This document shows positions 24,610 to 36,818 of a DNA stretch of 64,000 bases, in pieces. The notes under the pieces are model-generated. The model did no database searches. It was not told where the DNA came from and was given only the letters and a program-made list of their open reading frames with translations. The stretch is taken from positions 2,790,001-2,854,000 of the forward strand of contig NZ_CP108143.1 in assembly GCF_036206005.1 (NCBI RefSeq), read 5' to 3'. The stretch's first letter is position 1; the number at the start of each line of letters is the position of its first letter. The DNA is from Streptomyces sp. NBC_00178. GTDB taxonomy: Bacteria; Actinomycetota; Actinomycetes; Streptomycetales; Streptomycetaceae. A program made the translations under genes and the position numbers.

Positions 24610-26174
24610 CCCGGGCCCGACCGCACTTCTCGGCCGGGCCGGGAGCCCGCGGCCGCGTTCCGTGCGGCGCACGGCTCGGGGGAAACCCGGATCGTGCTCG
24701 GCGTGGTCACGGTCTGGGCCACACCGTCGACCAGCCAGCCGGTGAACTGGAAGCCGGGGTTGGGGGTCGCGGTCACGGTGACCTGGACACCGGGGTCGTA
24801 CGGGCCGTATTCACTGGGCTTGAGGCTCGCGGCTCCGGCCACGGGGCTGGAAGCGAGGTTGAGGGAGACCCGGTTGGTCACCCGGGTCGGCCGATAGGCC
24901 GCCAGGATGTCGGCGCTCCGCGTCGCGGTGGCGGCGTTGTTGTTGTTCTCGTCACCGACGGCCTGGCCGTTGAACAGGTTCTCCAGGGCCGAGTACTGGT
25001 TGACCACCTTGCACGGCTGGGCGCAGGCGCTGGAGTACGCCATGATCGTGTGGTGCTGCTGGTCCGCGGTGATGAAACCGTAGTTGGCGGTGTTGGGAGG
25101 GGTCGTCCCTCCCTCGTTCACGACCGTCGCACGGTCGTGAACCAGGCCGAAGTTGTGGCCGATCTCGTGCGCGAGGTTCTCCCATGCCGTCACGGAGAAG
25201 ACGCTGGTGACGGAGAACGCGGCGCTGTCCGTGGTCGGTGCGGCGGCCGGGGTGGGCAGGTTCGCCTGGCCGGAGCTGTCCTCCGCGGGGATGGTGGCGA
25301 GGAGTGCGACGAGGTCGGCGCTGTACGTGCTCCGCGCGGTGGCGGCCGGGGCCCCGAGGACCTGGTTCGCGGGGTTGCTGAGCATGCCCAGCAGGGTCCC
25401 GGCGTTCTCGCGGGGGACTCCGGTCGTCTGGGTCTGGTAGGTGTTGACGACGTGCACGCTGGCCGGCACACCGCTCGTTGCGAGCGCCCTGTTCAGCTGG
25501 TTCACGCCACAGGTGATCCGGCCCTGGACGGCTGCGACGCTGCCGAGTTCGGCGACGCTGGCCGGGGTGTAGGCGACGACGATGTCGATGGCCGCGGGGT
25601 TCTCGGGAGTAGCGATCCTCACCCCGGGCTTGTGAGGCTTGTGGGGCTTGTGGGGCTTGCGCGCGGGTACGTCGACGGTGTCGACGCCATGCCCGTTGGG
25701 GGGCAGCGCCAGGGAGTCGATCTCCGTCAGCACGTACCCGCCCGACCGCTTGACCGTCGGCGCGTACTGGTACTGGCGGAAGCCGCCGTCGATCGCTCCG
25801 GAGAGGGTGACCGGGCCGCCGTTGCACGCGCCGATGACGGACACGGAGATGGTGTTCTCGGGGATCTTCGGGTCGTGACCGCCCCAGTACACCGTGCCGT
25901 TCGCGTCCTTGCGCCGGAAGTCCTGGACCGCCGTGAAGCCCTTGCCGTGCCGGAAGAGCGGGAAGGTGCGGCGCTCGGGCTTGCCCTCCTTCGGCTTGCC
26001 GCACAGGGAACGGAACTCCTTGGCGTCCGCGCGCATCACGGCGCTGCGGACCACCCAGGGTTCGCGCTCGCCCCCACCGGTCCCGGCGGACGCGGCAGGT
26101 GTACTCAGGGCCAGGGGCAGAGTGGCCGTGAGGGCGGTCGCCGCGGTGAACGCGGCGAGTAGGGAACGACGCAT
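24531..26174 (-). CDS. secreted metzincin zinc protease with altered C-terminus
   Basis: A 547-residue exported protease. The signal peptide is MRRSLLAAFTAATALTATLPLAL with cleavage near SAG. A propeptide-like region is followed by a KPHKPHKPHKPG linker (near residue 190). The catalytic domain bears HEIGHNFGLVHD, the metzincin zinc motif, and a Met-turn in HTIMAYS; a Cys pair (CAQPC) and then one divergent InlB-type beta repeat (YDPGVQVTVTATPNPGFQFTGWLVDG) follow. The repeat is cut short: the last 30 or so residues are Arg/Pro-rich and unlike the family. The frame passes a strong hairpin and overlaps the convergent regulator by 79 bases. A lost stop or a deletion is likely. Confidence 0.85.
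   Translation of the reverse strand: MRRSLLAAFTAATALTATLPLALSTPAASAGTGGGEREPWVVRSAVMRADAKEFRSLCGKPKEGKPERRTFPLFRHGKGFTAVQDFRRKDANGTVYWGGHDPKIPENTISVSVIGACNGGPVTLSGAIDGGFRQYQYAPTVKRSGGYVLTEIDSLALPPNGHGVDTVDVPARKPHKPHKPHKPGVRIATPENPAAIDIVVAYTPASVAELGSVAAVQGRITCGVNQLNRALATSGVPASVHVVNTYQTQTTGVPRENAGTLLGMLSNPANQVLGAPAATARSTYSADLVALLATIPAEDSSGQANLPTPAAAPTTDSAAFSVTSVFSVTAWENLAHEIGHNFGLVHDRATVVNEGGTTPPNTANYGFITADQQHHTIMAYSSACAQPCKVVNQYSALENLFNGQAVGDENNNNAATATRSADILAAYRPTRVTNRVSLNLASSPVAGAASLKPSEYGPYDPGVQVTVTATPNPGFQFTGWLVDGVAQTVTTPSTIRVSPEPCAARNAAAGSRPGREVRSGPGQFIACVPITPSSRSRSAASLPGAAV
24614..24640 (-). terminator. hairpin lying inside the protease reading frame
   Basis: The 10-bp arms 24614-24623 and 24631-24640 enclose the loop at 24624-24630. 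Read on the minus strand the single mismatch becomes a G-U pair, so it suits the protease transcript. It falls before the protease stop at 24531, which implies that the natural stop was upstream. Confidence 0.5.
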
Positions 26175-26377
26175 GGGAACGTCAACCTCTCTCTGGGGGG
26201 ATGTGCGCCCAATGTTGGGCAACTGCGCTGAGCCGCTTCCCGATGGGCTTCGCGGACGGCCATCCGGGGCGAGGTTCACCCGGTTACAGCCGCCTCCAGC
26301 AGGCCCCGCTCCGTCCTCTCGCCGCATACCCGGGGCGGCACGGCCGGAGGGGAACTCCAGGCATACCCACGCTTTCA

Positions 26378-26411
26378 AAGTTGCTCGTTACCAGCTATAA
26401 ATGAGCAACTT
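26378..26411. promoter_or_regulatory. inverted-repeat operator at the aldolase promoter
   Basis: AAGTTGCTC (26378-26386) and GAGCAACTT (26403-26411) form a perfect 9-bp inverted repeat. A -10 candidate, TATAAA (26396-26401), lies between the arms, so a bound protein would block the promoter. The DeoR-type regulator encoded as second gene of the same operon is the obvious candidate. Confidence 0.65.
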
Positions 26412-26461
26412 CGAGCATCACCCGCCTGGGTTCACGCAGCCCGCATCCGCGAAGGACGCCC

Positions 26462-27304
26462 ATGCCGCTCATATCCACCGGTGACATCACCCACCGCGCC
26501 CGCACCGGGGCGACCGGCGTCGGGGCCTTCAACGTCGTGCAGATCGAACACGCGCAGGCCATCGCGCGCGGGGCGGAGGCGGCCGGGCTTCCGGTGATCC
26601 TTCAGGTCAGCGAGAACACCGCCCGCTACCACGGCTCCCTGGAGGCGATCGGGCTGGCCGCCCTCTCCGTCGCCGGAGCCGCGGGTGTGCCGGTGGCCGT
26701 GCACCTCGACCACGCCGAGTCGGCCACCCTGGTCCACGAGGCAGTCCGGCTCGGCTTCACCTCGGTCATGTTCGACGCGTCGAAGCTGCCCTACGACGAC
26801 AACGTGGCCGCCACCCGGGAGATCGCCGACCACTGCCACGCCCGAGGGGTGTGGGTGGAGGCGGAACTCGGCGAGATCGGCGGCAAGGACGGGGCGCACG
26901 CTCCCGGCGTGCGCACGGATCCCGACGAGGCCCGCGCGTTCGTCGAGGCCACCGGTGTCGACGCCCTCGCCGTCGCCGTCGGCAGTTCCCACGCGATGCT
27001 GACCCGCGACGCCGCGCTCGACTTCGCCCTCATCACCCGGTTGCGGGACGCTGCGGGCGTCCCTCTCGTCCTGCACGGCTCCTCGGGCGTCGGCGACGAG
27101 GGCCTCGCCCGGGCGGTCACCGCGGGCATGACGAAGGTGAACATCTCCACCCACCTCAACAAGCTGTTCACCCGCACCGTCCGCGGCTACCTGGACGCCC
27201 ACGCGGACGCCGCCGACCCCCGTGCCTACCTCGGCCCCGCCCGCGACGCCGTCGCCGCCGAGGTGGCCCGCCTGCTTGCGCTGCTCGCACGCCCCGGGCG
27301 GTAG
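26462..27304 (+). CDS. class II fructose-bisphosphate/tagatose-type aldolase
   Basis: A 280-residue zinc-dependent aldolase of the Fba/KbaY/GatY family. Zinc and phosphate-site motifs are visible: VAVHLDHAES, SVMFDASKLPYDDN, VEAELGEIGG, HGSSGVGDEGLARAV and KVNISTHLN. Coupling to a DeoR regulator suggests a dedicated sugar or polyol pathway (for example tagatose, a deoxysugar or inositol derived phosphate) rather than housekeeping glycolysis. The regulator gene starts 27 bases after its stop. Confidence 0.88.
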   Translation: MPLISTGDITHRARTGATGVGAFNVVQIEHAQAIARGAEAAGLPVILQVSENTARYHGSLEAIGLAALSVAGAAGVPVAVHLDHAESATLVHEAVRLGFTSVMFDASKLPYDDNVAATREIADHCHARGVWVEAELGEIGGKDGAHAPGVRTDPDEARAFVEATGVDALAVAVGSSHAMLTRDAALDFALITRLRDAAGVPLVLHGSSGVGDEGLARAVTAGMTKVNISTHLNKLFTRTVRGYLDAHADAADPRAYLGPARDAVAAEVARLLALLARPGR

Positions 27305-27331
27305 GGTTTCGCTCGGAACGAGGAGGACCAG

Positions 27332-28111
27332 GTGGCGGCGCACACACGATGGACCCGGCTGCTGGAGATCCTCGGCGACCAGGGCCACCTCGACGTACTC
27401 GAAGCCGCCGAACAGCTCGGCTGCTCACCCGCCACCGTCCGCCGCGACCTCGACGAACTCGCGCGGCAGAACCTCCTGACCCGCACCCGGGGCGGCGCGG
27501 TGGTGAGCACCGTCGCCTACGACCTGCCCCTGCGCTACAAGGCGGCCCGCAGGGCCGACGAGAAGCAGCGCATCGCGAAGGCCGCCGCCGAACTCGTCCC
27601 CTCCGGCTCCACCGTGGGCATCAACGGCGGCACGACGACGTCCGAGGTGGCCAGGGAGCTGGCCGTACGGCCCGAACCCGCGGGCGGCGGCACGGCGCTC
27701 ACCGTGGTGACCAACGCGATCAACATCGCCAACGAGCTCGCGGTCCGGCCGCAGGTCAAGATCGTCGTAACCGGCGGGGTCGCCAGGCCGAATTCGTACG
27801 AACTCGTCGGCCCCCTGGTCGACTCCGTCCTGCGCACCCTCGCGCTCGACTACACGATCCTCGGCGTGGACGCCGTGCACCCCCGCTTCGGCGCGGCCAC
27901 GCACGACGAGTCCGAGGCCGGCGCCAACCGGGCCCTCGCCGAATGCGCCGGCACGGTGATCGTGGTGGCCGACTCGTCGAAACTCGGGCGCCGGGCCTTC
28001 GCCCAGGTGTGCGAGACCGGCGCCGTGTCGGTGCTGGTCACGGACCGGGACGCACCGGCGGACGTCGTCGGCGAGTTCACCGCACTGGGAGTCGAGGTCC
28101 TGCGGGTCTGA
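27332..28111 (+). CDS. DeoR/GlpR-family sugar regulator
   Basis: A 259-residue repressor. The N-terminal winged helix-turn-helix (RWTRLLEILGDQGHLDVLEAAEQLGCSPATVRRDLDEL) is followed by RTRGGAV and a C-terminal DeoRC sugar-phosphate domain (GINGGTTTSEVAREL, VVTNAINIANEL, VVTGGVARPNSYELVG, DESEAGANRA). It forms an operon with the aldolase and probably represses it through the inverted repeat at 26378-26411, with a phosphorylated sugar as inducer. The GTG start follows GAGGA. Confidence 0.92.
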   Translation: MAAHTRWTRLLEILGDQGHLDVLEAAEQLGCSPATVRRDLDELARQNLLTRTRGGAVVSTVAYDLPLRYKAARRADEKQRIAKAAAELVPSGSTVGINGGTTTSEVARELAVRPEPAGGGTALTVVTNAINIANELAVRPQVKIVVTGGVARPNSYELVGPLVDSVLRTLALDYTILGVDAVHPRFGAATHDESEAGANRALAECAGTVIVVADSSKLGRRAFAQVCETGAVSVLVTDRDAPADVVGEFTALGVEVLRV

Positions 28112-28190
28112 CCCGCCGGGGTGTCCCGTCGGCCGTGCCACGGGGAGGCGCCCTCGGGCAGCCCCTCCGCGGGCCCTTCCGGTCCGGCCC

Positions 28191-28715
28191 TCAGCGGTAG
28201 TCCTCCGGGTGGCCCTGCATCCAGGTGTTGATCCGGTCCCGTGTGCCGGGCAGCAGGCCCCGGTGCTCCTCCAGGTTGTCCGTCGAGAGGTCGCCGTGCA
28301 GCGCCCTGCGCAGGGTGCCGATCCAGGCGACGGGTTCCCCGAAGTGCGCGGGGCCCTGCTTGTCGGCCTTCATCGACCGGTCCAGGCCCGCCAGCTCCTC
28401 GTGGACCCGGCCCAGGAAGTAGGCGCAGTTGCCGTCCCCCGGCGCACAGCCGTCCTGGTACGTCGCCTGGAGCCCGGCGAAGGCGTCGCGGACGAGTTCC
28501 GGCCCGGCGGGACCCGTCCCGGCGGCCTGGGCCGCCTCGGTGGGCACGGCCTTCGGGGACGCCTGGTCGGCGGCCGCCTGCGCCGCGGCGGAGGGATGCG
28601 TGTACGGGACGTCACCGCCCGGCCCGTCGGTGGTGGTGGCGGCGCTGCAGCCCGCCAGGCACGCTCCCAGGATCACGCCCGGTATCGCGGTACGCAGACC
28701 GGTGCGGAAGAACAT
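28191..28715 (-). CDS. predicted lipoprotein
   Basis: A 174-residue protein with a short basic start, a hydrophobic core and lipobox LAGC (Cys at about 23). The mature part has an Ala/Pro-rich linker and a helical domain with GCAPGDGNCAYFLGRVHEELAGLDRSMKA and a terminal WMQGHPEDYR. No family is recognised. It converges with the DeoR gene. Confidence 0.8.
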   Translation of the reverse strand: MFFRTGLRTAIPGVILGACLAGCSAATTTDGPGGDVPYTHPSAAAQAAADQASPKAVPTEAAQAAGTGPAGPELVRDAFAGLQATYQDGCAPGDGNCAYFLGRVHEELAGLDRSMKADKQGPAHFGEPVAWIGTLRRALHGDLSTDNLEEHRGLLPGTRDRINTWMQGHPEDYR

Positions 28716-28761
28716 GAGGCCCCCCTCGTCGACTGGCCCGGACCCTATCGCTCCGGGGGCG

Positions 28762-29330
28762 TCAGCCCTCCACCAGGCCCTGCAGCGCGGGGGCGTAGAG
28801 GTCCGCGAGGTGTTCGGGGGACGCCCGCGCGCCCGCACCCTCCCGGTGGAGGCTCAGGGTGGCGCCGAGTCCGATGAGGTGGCCGGCGATCAGTTCGGCG
28901 CGCAGAGCGCGCTCCCGGCCGGGGAGCCGCGCCGTCAGGCGGGCGGTCACCTGTTCGTGGAAACGGTCCCGCAGCAGGGAGCGTTCGTCGTGGTTGCCCA
29001 GGGAGAAGACCACGCGCAGGAGCGGGTCCCCCTTCTGCTCCCTGCGCCTGCGGACGAGCGTCAGCACCATGTGGCGGCCGAGCCCGTCGAGCGGGGCGTC
29101 GAAGAGCTCCGCGGCGGCCGGACCGAAGTCGGCGACGGTGTTGAAGAGTTCCTCCTTGCGGCCGAAGTGCTTGACCACGAGGGACGCGCTCACCCCCGCG
29201 TCGGCGGCGATGCCGCGGATGGTCACCTCGGCGTACGGCCGCTGGGTGAACGCCCGGCGGGCGGCGAGCAGGATCGCGTCCTTGCCGGTGGCGGCGGCTT
29301 CCGGCGCGGTCGGTACGGTGACTCGGGCGG

Positions 29331-29334
<4 letters not shown>
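28762..29334 (-). CDS. TetR-family regulator
   Basis: A 190-residue regulator with an N-terminal helix-turn-helix (KDAILLAARRAFTQRPYAEVTIRGIAADAGVSASLVVKHFGRKEELF) and a variable all-helical ligand domain. Its start overlaps the stop of the upstream MFS exporter gene by four bases, so the two form one operon. It probably represses the operon through the large inverted repeat at 30820-30868 and releases on binding an exported compound. Confidence 0.93.
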
Positions 29335-32401
<3,067 letters not shown>

Positions 32402-32465
32402 CCGGGCACCGGCGGCCGGGCACCGGCACGATCGCCCGCCCGCGGACCGGCCCGGCCGCAGGGCA

Positions 32466-32498
32466 CCGAGGACCCGAGAACTATTCTCGGGTCCTCGG
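32466..32498 (+). terminator. argG terminator
   Basis: A perfect 15-bp stem (32466-32480 with 32484-32498) closes a 3-base loop, 65 bases after the argG stop. Confidence 0.85.
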
Positions 32499-32545
32499 CA
32501 CATGCCGGCAGCAGGCCGGCACCCGCGAGATCGAAGGTGGCGGCA

Positions 32546-32848
32546 ATGGCGAAGGTCCCGGCAGCGGCAGTGGCGGCGAGCGGTCTCGTCGGCGGGTACG
32601 GCATCGCCCGGTGGACCCGGAAGCGCCAGCTGGGCGGCGTCGCCCTGGCCGCCGCCGGCTCGGTGGCGGCGTACGGGTGGAACCGGCAGGCCGGACCCCG
32701 CGCGGCCACCGCCCTGACCGTCGCCTACGTCGCCGCGTTCGCCGGATCGCACCCGCTGGCCAAGAAGGTCGGGGCCTGGCCCGCCGTGTTCACCGTGGCC
32801 GGCGGCGTCGCCGCCGCGTCCTGGGCCGTCACCCGGCGCGGCGCCTGA
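32546..32848 (+). CDS. small Ala/Gly-rich membrane protein
   Basis: A 100-residue protein with three or four short hydrophobic stretches (AAAVAASGLVGGYGIA, LGGVALAAAGSVAAYGW, ATALTVAYVAAFAGSHPLA, PAVFTVAGGVAAASWAV) separated by basic residues. The family is not recognised. ATG 32546 follows GAAGGTGG; a GTG at 32537 is the alternative. Confidence 0.7.
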   Translation: MAKVPAAAVAASGLVGGYGIARWTRKRQLGGVALAAAGSVAAYGWNRQAGPRAATALTVAYVAAFAGSHPLAKKVGAWPAVFTVAGGVAAASWAVTRRGA

Positions 32849-32957
32849 GACGACGCACACCGCTCCCCGAGGGAACCCCGCCGCACAGAAAAACCGTGCC
32901 GGGGGATTGAACACGGGCGCCGCGGGGTGCGTACTGAACAGCAACTCCCCGCACGAC

Positions 32958-32997
32958 CCGGGGGCGTGCTCGTACGACAGGACGGGCACGCCCCCGG
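32958..32997 (-). terminator. DUF445 gene terminator
   Basis: A 12-bp stem CCGGGGGCGTGC (32958-32969) with its complement (32986-32997) over a 16-base loop, touching the stop codon at 32998. Confidence 0.75.
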
Positions 32998-34425
32998 TCA
33001 GCCCCCCAGGGCCCGCGACACGGAGTAGATCGCCAGACCCGCGAGCGCGCCGACCACGGTGCCGTTGATCCGGATGAACTGCAGGTCGCGGCCGATGTGC
33101 GCCTCGATCTTCTTCGACGTCTGACGGGCGTCCCAGCCGGCCACGGTGTCACTGATCAGCGAGGTGATCTCGGTGCGGTACGTCGTGACGACGTACGCCG
33201 CCGCGTCCTCCAGCCACCCCTCCAGCTTCGCCTGCAGCCGCTCGTCCGTCGACAGCCGCGCGCCGAGGGAGATCAGCGAGGCCCTGGCCCGCAGCCGCAG
33301 CTCGCTGCGCTCGTCCTCGGCCGCCGCCAGGATCATCGAACGCACGGACGACCAGGCCGACGCGATGACGTCCTGGACCTCGCCGCGCCCCAGGATCTCC
33401 GACTTCAGCCGGTCGACCCGGGCCCGGGTGTCGCCGTCCGTCTGGAGGTCGGCGGCGAAGTCGGTCAGAAACGTGTCGATCGAGCCGCGCGCCGGATGCC
33501 CCGGCATGTCCCGCATCTCCGTGACGAAGCGCAGCAGCTCCTTGTAGACCCGCTCCCCCACCCGCTTGTCGACGAAGCGCGGGGTCCAGCCGGGCGCCCC
33601 GCCCTGCACCGCGTCCATGACGGAGTCGCCGTGCAGCACCAGCCAGTCGTGCGCCCGCACGCAGACGAGATCGACGACCCGGCGGTGCCCGCCGTCCGCG
33701 ACGATCCTCTCCAGCATCTTGCCCATGCCCGGACCGACTTCCGCGGCGTCCGCCCGCCGGGTGATCGCCTCCCCCACGACCGCCTGCACGTCGGAGTCCC
33801 GAAGCACCGTCAGCGCACCCCGCAGCGCCGTGGCGAGCTCGGCCGTCACCCGGTCGGCGTGCGCGGGCTCGGCGAGCCACGCCCCGAGGCGCGCACCGAC
33901 CCCCAGCGCGTGAATTCGGTCACGAACGACGTCTCCGGAGAGAAAATTCTCGCCCACGAAGGAACCGAGTGACTCCCCCAACTGGTCCTTCTTGGTGGGA
34001 ATGATGGCAGTGTGGGGGATGGGCAGGCCGAGCGGGCGCCGGAAGAGCGCCGTGACGGCGAACCAGTCCGCCAGCGCACCCACCATTCCAGCCTCGGCAG
34101 CCGCTGCGACGTAGCCCGGCCAGCCCCCCACACCCGAGTTCTCCGCCCATGTGGCGAGGACGTACACGAGCGCGACGAGGAGGAGCAGTCCCGTGGCGGT
34201 GGTCTTCATGCGGCGCACGCCGCGCTGTTTCTCCTCGTCGGCCGCCGTGTACGCGAACCCGCCCAACGGCAGCCCGGACGGCCGGACACCGGAGGTCCCG
34301 GGCGGCGCACCACCCGGCTCCGCCCCCGGCCGCCCGGCCCCGATGCCCGGCGGTGCGCTCTCCGGCCGCCCGGCGCCGTGGCCGTCCGGTCCGCGTCCCG
34401 TTCCCTGCCCCGCGTCCTGTTCCAT
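32998..34425 (-). CDS. DUF445 membrane protein
   Basis: A 475-residue DUF445 protein. A Gly/Pro-rich cytoplasmic lead (about 60 residues) precedes a hydrophobic segment (TGLLLLVALVYVLATW), then the family core AAEAGMVGALADWFAVTALFRRPLGLPIPHTAIIPTKKDQLGESLGSFVGENFL. A long helical region follows, with a C-terminal membrane segment (GTVVGALAGLAIYSVS). The family is widespread and of unknown function, possibly envelope-associated. ATG 34425 is preceded by GGTGGAG; a GTG at 34434 is possible. Confidence 0.88.
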   Translation of the reverse strand: MEQDAGQGTGRGPDGHGAGRPESAPPGIGAGRPGAEPGGAPPGTSGVRPSGLPLGGFAYTAADEEKQRGVRRMKTTATGLLLLVALVYVLATWAENSGVGGWPGYVAAAAEAGMVGALADWFAVTALFRRPLGLPIPHTAIIPTKKDQLGESLGSFVGENFLSGDVVRDRIHALGVGARLGAWLAEPAHADRVTAELATALRGALTVLRDSDVQAVVGEAITRRADAAEVGPGMGKMLERIVADGGHRRVVDLVCVRAHDWLVLHGDSVMDAVQGGAPGWTPRFVDKRVGERVYKELLRFVTEMRDMPGHPARGSIDTFLTDFAADLQTDGDTRARVDRLKSEILGRGEVQDVIASAWSSVRSMILAAAEDERSELRLRARASLISLGARLSTDERLQAKLEGWLEDAAAYVVTTYRTEITSLISDTVAGWDARQTSKKIEAHIGRDLQFIRINGTVVGALAGLAIYSVSRALGG

Positions 34426-34602
34426 CCGCTCCACCCGTCCGCGTACGCGTCACGCCGTGCCGTACGCATTGTCCCTACCCCACCTACTCCCGGGCCGCAT
34501 GCCGAGTTCCCCGGGGGCTGTCGCATCATGAGAACAACTCGAACACCGCCTCGAACGCAGGACCCTGCGCCAGGCAGTACACCGCAAGGAGAAGCACCGC
34601 AG

Positions 34603-35862
34603 ATGCCCAGGCGCCAGGGGTACGCCCTGCTCATCGCCCTCGTGGCCGGCACCGCCGCACTCGCCGCAGCCGTGGCGTTCGGTACGTCGTTCATGGCGGC
34701 GCGGCGGACGGCACCGCTCGGACCCGACGCGCACGCGGCGTCCCGCAACCAGGCCGCCCCGGTGAACTCCACCGGCTCCTGGGTCGCGACCTGGACGGCG
34801 GCGCCCGTCAGCGCCGAGCCGGACTCCGTCCACGGGTACCCCGGCCGCACCATCCGGAACATCGTCCACACCAGCATCGGCGGTGACGCGGCACGCATCA
34901 CCCTGTCCAACCTCTTCGGCGCAGCACCGCTCGTCGTCGACCGGGCGGCCGTCAACACCCGCCGGGTCACCTTCCGCGGCCTGCCCCACGTCACGGTCGC
35001 ACCGGGCGGACAGGTCGTCAGCGACCCGGTCGTCGTCCCCGTCGCCCCCGACGCCGAACTCGTCGTCTCGCTGCGCACTGTGGATGCCTCGGGACCGGTC
35101 ACCCAGCACCCCAACACCCACCAGACGTCGTACCTGGCCGACGAGCACGGCACATGGAGCACCACCAGGTGGCGCTACCTCACGGCCGTCGACGTCCACA
35201 ACGACGCCGCACCCGGCGCGATCGTCGTGATCGGCGACTCGCTCACCGCGGGCACCGGCTCCACCACCGACGCCGACCACCGCTGGCCGGACGTCCTCTC
35301 CGACCGGCTGCGGCACCGCTTCGGCGTGGCCAACGTGGGAATCGCCGGGAACCGCGTCCTGCGTGACAGCCCGCTGAGCAGCCGCGGGGTGAAGAAGCTG
35401 GGCGGCTCGAGCGCGACGCACCGCTTCGAACGGGACGTGCTCTCCGTCGCCGGAGCGAAGACCGTCGTCATCTCACTCGGCATCAACGACGTGCAGCAGG
35501 CCCCCCAGGAGGCCGACGCCCGCCGCGTCACCGCCGGACTCCGCGCGCTCGCCGACCGGGCGCGCGACCGGGGCCTCAGGGTCGTGGGGGCGACGCTGAC
35601 CCCCTTCCAGGGGTACCCGAGCTGGACGCCCGGGCGCAACGCCGTACGCCTGGCGGTCAACAAGGAGATCCGCTCCGGCCGGGTCTTCGACTCCTTCGTC
35701 GACTTCGACCGCGCGGTCCGCGACCCGTACGCACCGAACCGGATCCTGCCCGCCTACGACTCCGGCGACCACCTGCACTTCAACGACGCCGGCTACCGCA
35801 CCCTGGGGCATGCCGTCGATCTCGACGAGGTCGACGGGACACCGCGGAGCGACATGTTCTGA
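34603..35862 (+). CDS. secreted SGNH/GDSL hydrolase
   Basis: A 419-residue esterase/lipase-fold enzyme. The N-terminus has a signal or anchor segment (YALLIALVAGTAALAAAVAFG). Block I is VVIGDSLTAGTGSTTDADHRWPDVL with the nucleophilic Ser, block II Gly lies in NVGIAGNRVL, block III Asn in SLGINDVQQ, and block V Asp/His in SGDHLHFNDAGY. It would cleave acyl esters outside the cell. An AAGGAGAA site sits before ATG 34603; the upstream ATG at 34528 lacks one. Confidence 0.92.
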   Translation: MPRRQGYALLIALVAGTAALAAAVAFGTSFMAARRTAPLGPDAHAASRNQAAPVNSTGSWVATWTAAPVSAEPDSVHGYPGRTIRNIVHTSIGGDAARITLSNLFGAAPLVVDRAAVNTRRVTFRGLPHVTVAPGGQVVSDPVVVPVAPDAELVVSLRTVDASGPVTQHPNTHQTSYLADEHGTWSTTRWRYLTAVDVHNDAAPGAIVVIGDSLTAGTGSTTDADHRWPDVLSDRLRHRFGVANVGIAGNRVLRDSPLSSRGVKKLGGSSATHRFERDVLSVAGAKTVVISLGINDVQQAPQEADARRVTAGLRALADRARDRGLRVVGATLTPFQGYPSWTPGRNAVRLAVNKEIRSGRVFDSFVDFDRAVRDPYAPNRILPAYDSGDHLHFNDAGYRTLGHAVDLDEVDGTPRSDMF

Positions 35863-35913
35863 CGGCCGGACACGGGCGCGTTCCGCGGGCGCGCCCGGCT
35901 CGCGCCGCCGGGC

Positions 35914-36621
35914 TCAGCCGAGCTCCTTGCGCCCGTCCCCCCCGTTGTCCGGCTTCCGCAGGCGCTCCGACTCCAGCTCCTTGAGCCGCCGCTTCTCCGC
36001 CTTGCTCCGCTTGCGTTCCACGCCGACGCCGCCCATCAGCGCGAACCCGGTGATCCTGACCCGCGGGGAGTCCGGGTGGGGGTCCTCCTCGTCGATCTTG
36101 GAGTGCTCGCCGAAGCCGCCCATCACGCCGAGCCCGCTCACCTGCACGTCGAGGTCCGGCGGGACCGTCACCTGCATGCCGCCCATGACGGCGAAGCACC
36201 GGATCACGACGTCGCGTTCGGCGAAGTGGGCCTCGCGCAGGTCGATCTCGCCGCCGCCCCACATCGCGAACGCGGTGAACTGCCGCCCCACCGTCCACCG
36301 GCCCTTGCGGTTGAACCCGCCCCAGAAGGCGAAGGCCCCCGACGACGTCGCCCGCCCGCCGATCCGCCCGGCCCAGTCGGCGTCCCGCCCCGTCCGGGCG
36401 GCGACCGCGGCGGGCCCGGTGCGGGCGGGGGTGCCCGGCACGGGGAGGTCCTGCACGAGCGGCTCCAACTCCCCGTGGGTGCGCGCCCGGTAGGTCGCGT
36501 CCAGCCGCTGCTCGAACTCGTCCATCTCCAGCCGGCCCTCGGCCACGGCCTCCCGCAGGGTCTCCGCGACCCGCTCACGTTCCGCGTCGGAAGCACGCAT
36601 GTCCGGGTTTTCGCTTGTCAT
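35914..36621 (-). CDS. DUF1707 protein with LiaF-type C-terminal domain
   Basis: A 235-residue protein. The N-terminal DUF1707 domain reads MRASDAERERVAETLREAVAEGRLEMDEFEQRLDATYRARTHGELEPLVQDL. The C-terminal half repeats glycine-rich hairpins (FAFWGGFNR, FAMWGGGEIDL, FAVMGGMQVTVP, GVMGGFGEH, FALMGGVGVE), the beta-helix-like pattern of cell-wall-active antibiotic response (LiaF/DUF2154) proteins. There is no membrane segment. A cell-envelope stress role is inferred from the family. Confidence 0.85.
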   Translation of the reverse strand: MTSENPDMRASDAERERVAETLREAVAEGRLEMDEFEQRLDATYRARTHGELEPLVQDLPVPGTPARTGPAAVAARTGRDADWAGRIGGRATSSGAFAFWGGFNRKGRWTVGRQFTAFAMWGGGEIDLREAHFAERDVVIRCFAVMGGMQVTVPPDLDVQVSGLGVMGGFGEHSKIDEEDPHPDSPRVRITGFALMGGVGVERKRSKAEKRRLKELESERLRKPDNGGDGRKELG

Positions 36622-36724
36622 ACCGCGCACCCTATAGAGCAGCGGCCGACCGGGCCCACAGGCTGTTGCGCCATTGACGGCGGACCGGCGTGCGGCACAG
36701 GATGCGCTGCCCCGAGAGGAGCCG

Positions 36725-36763
36725 GGCCGCCCGCACGTCCCGGACCTTCAAGGCCGGGCGGCC
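36725..36763 (-). terminator. hairpin after the hydrolase gene
   Basis: GGCCGCCCG (36725-36733) pairs with CGGGCGGCC (36755-36763) around a 21-base loop, past the stop at 36819. Confidence 0.45.
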
Positions 36764-36818
36764 GGCGGCCCCGCGTGGGCACCTGGCCCGTCTGCTCCGG
36801 TACCGGAGGCCGCATGCC

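Noticed and set aside
25620..25665. The KPH repeat in the protease as a foreign insert
   Set aside because: It is a short in-frame linker repeat of a kind common in secreted actinobacterial enzymes.
32466..32498. The perfect 15-bp hairpin after argG as a regulatory RNA
   Set aside because: Position just after the stop and a tight 3-base loop fit a terminator.
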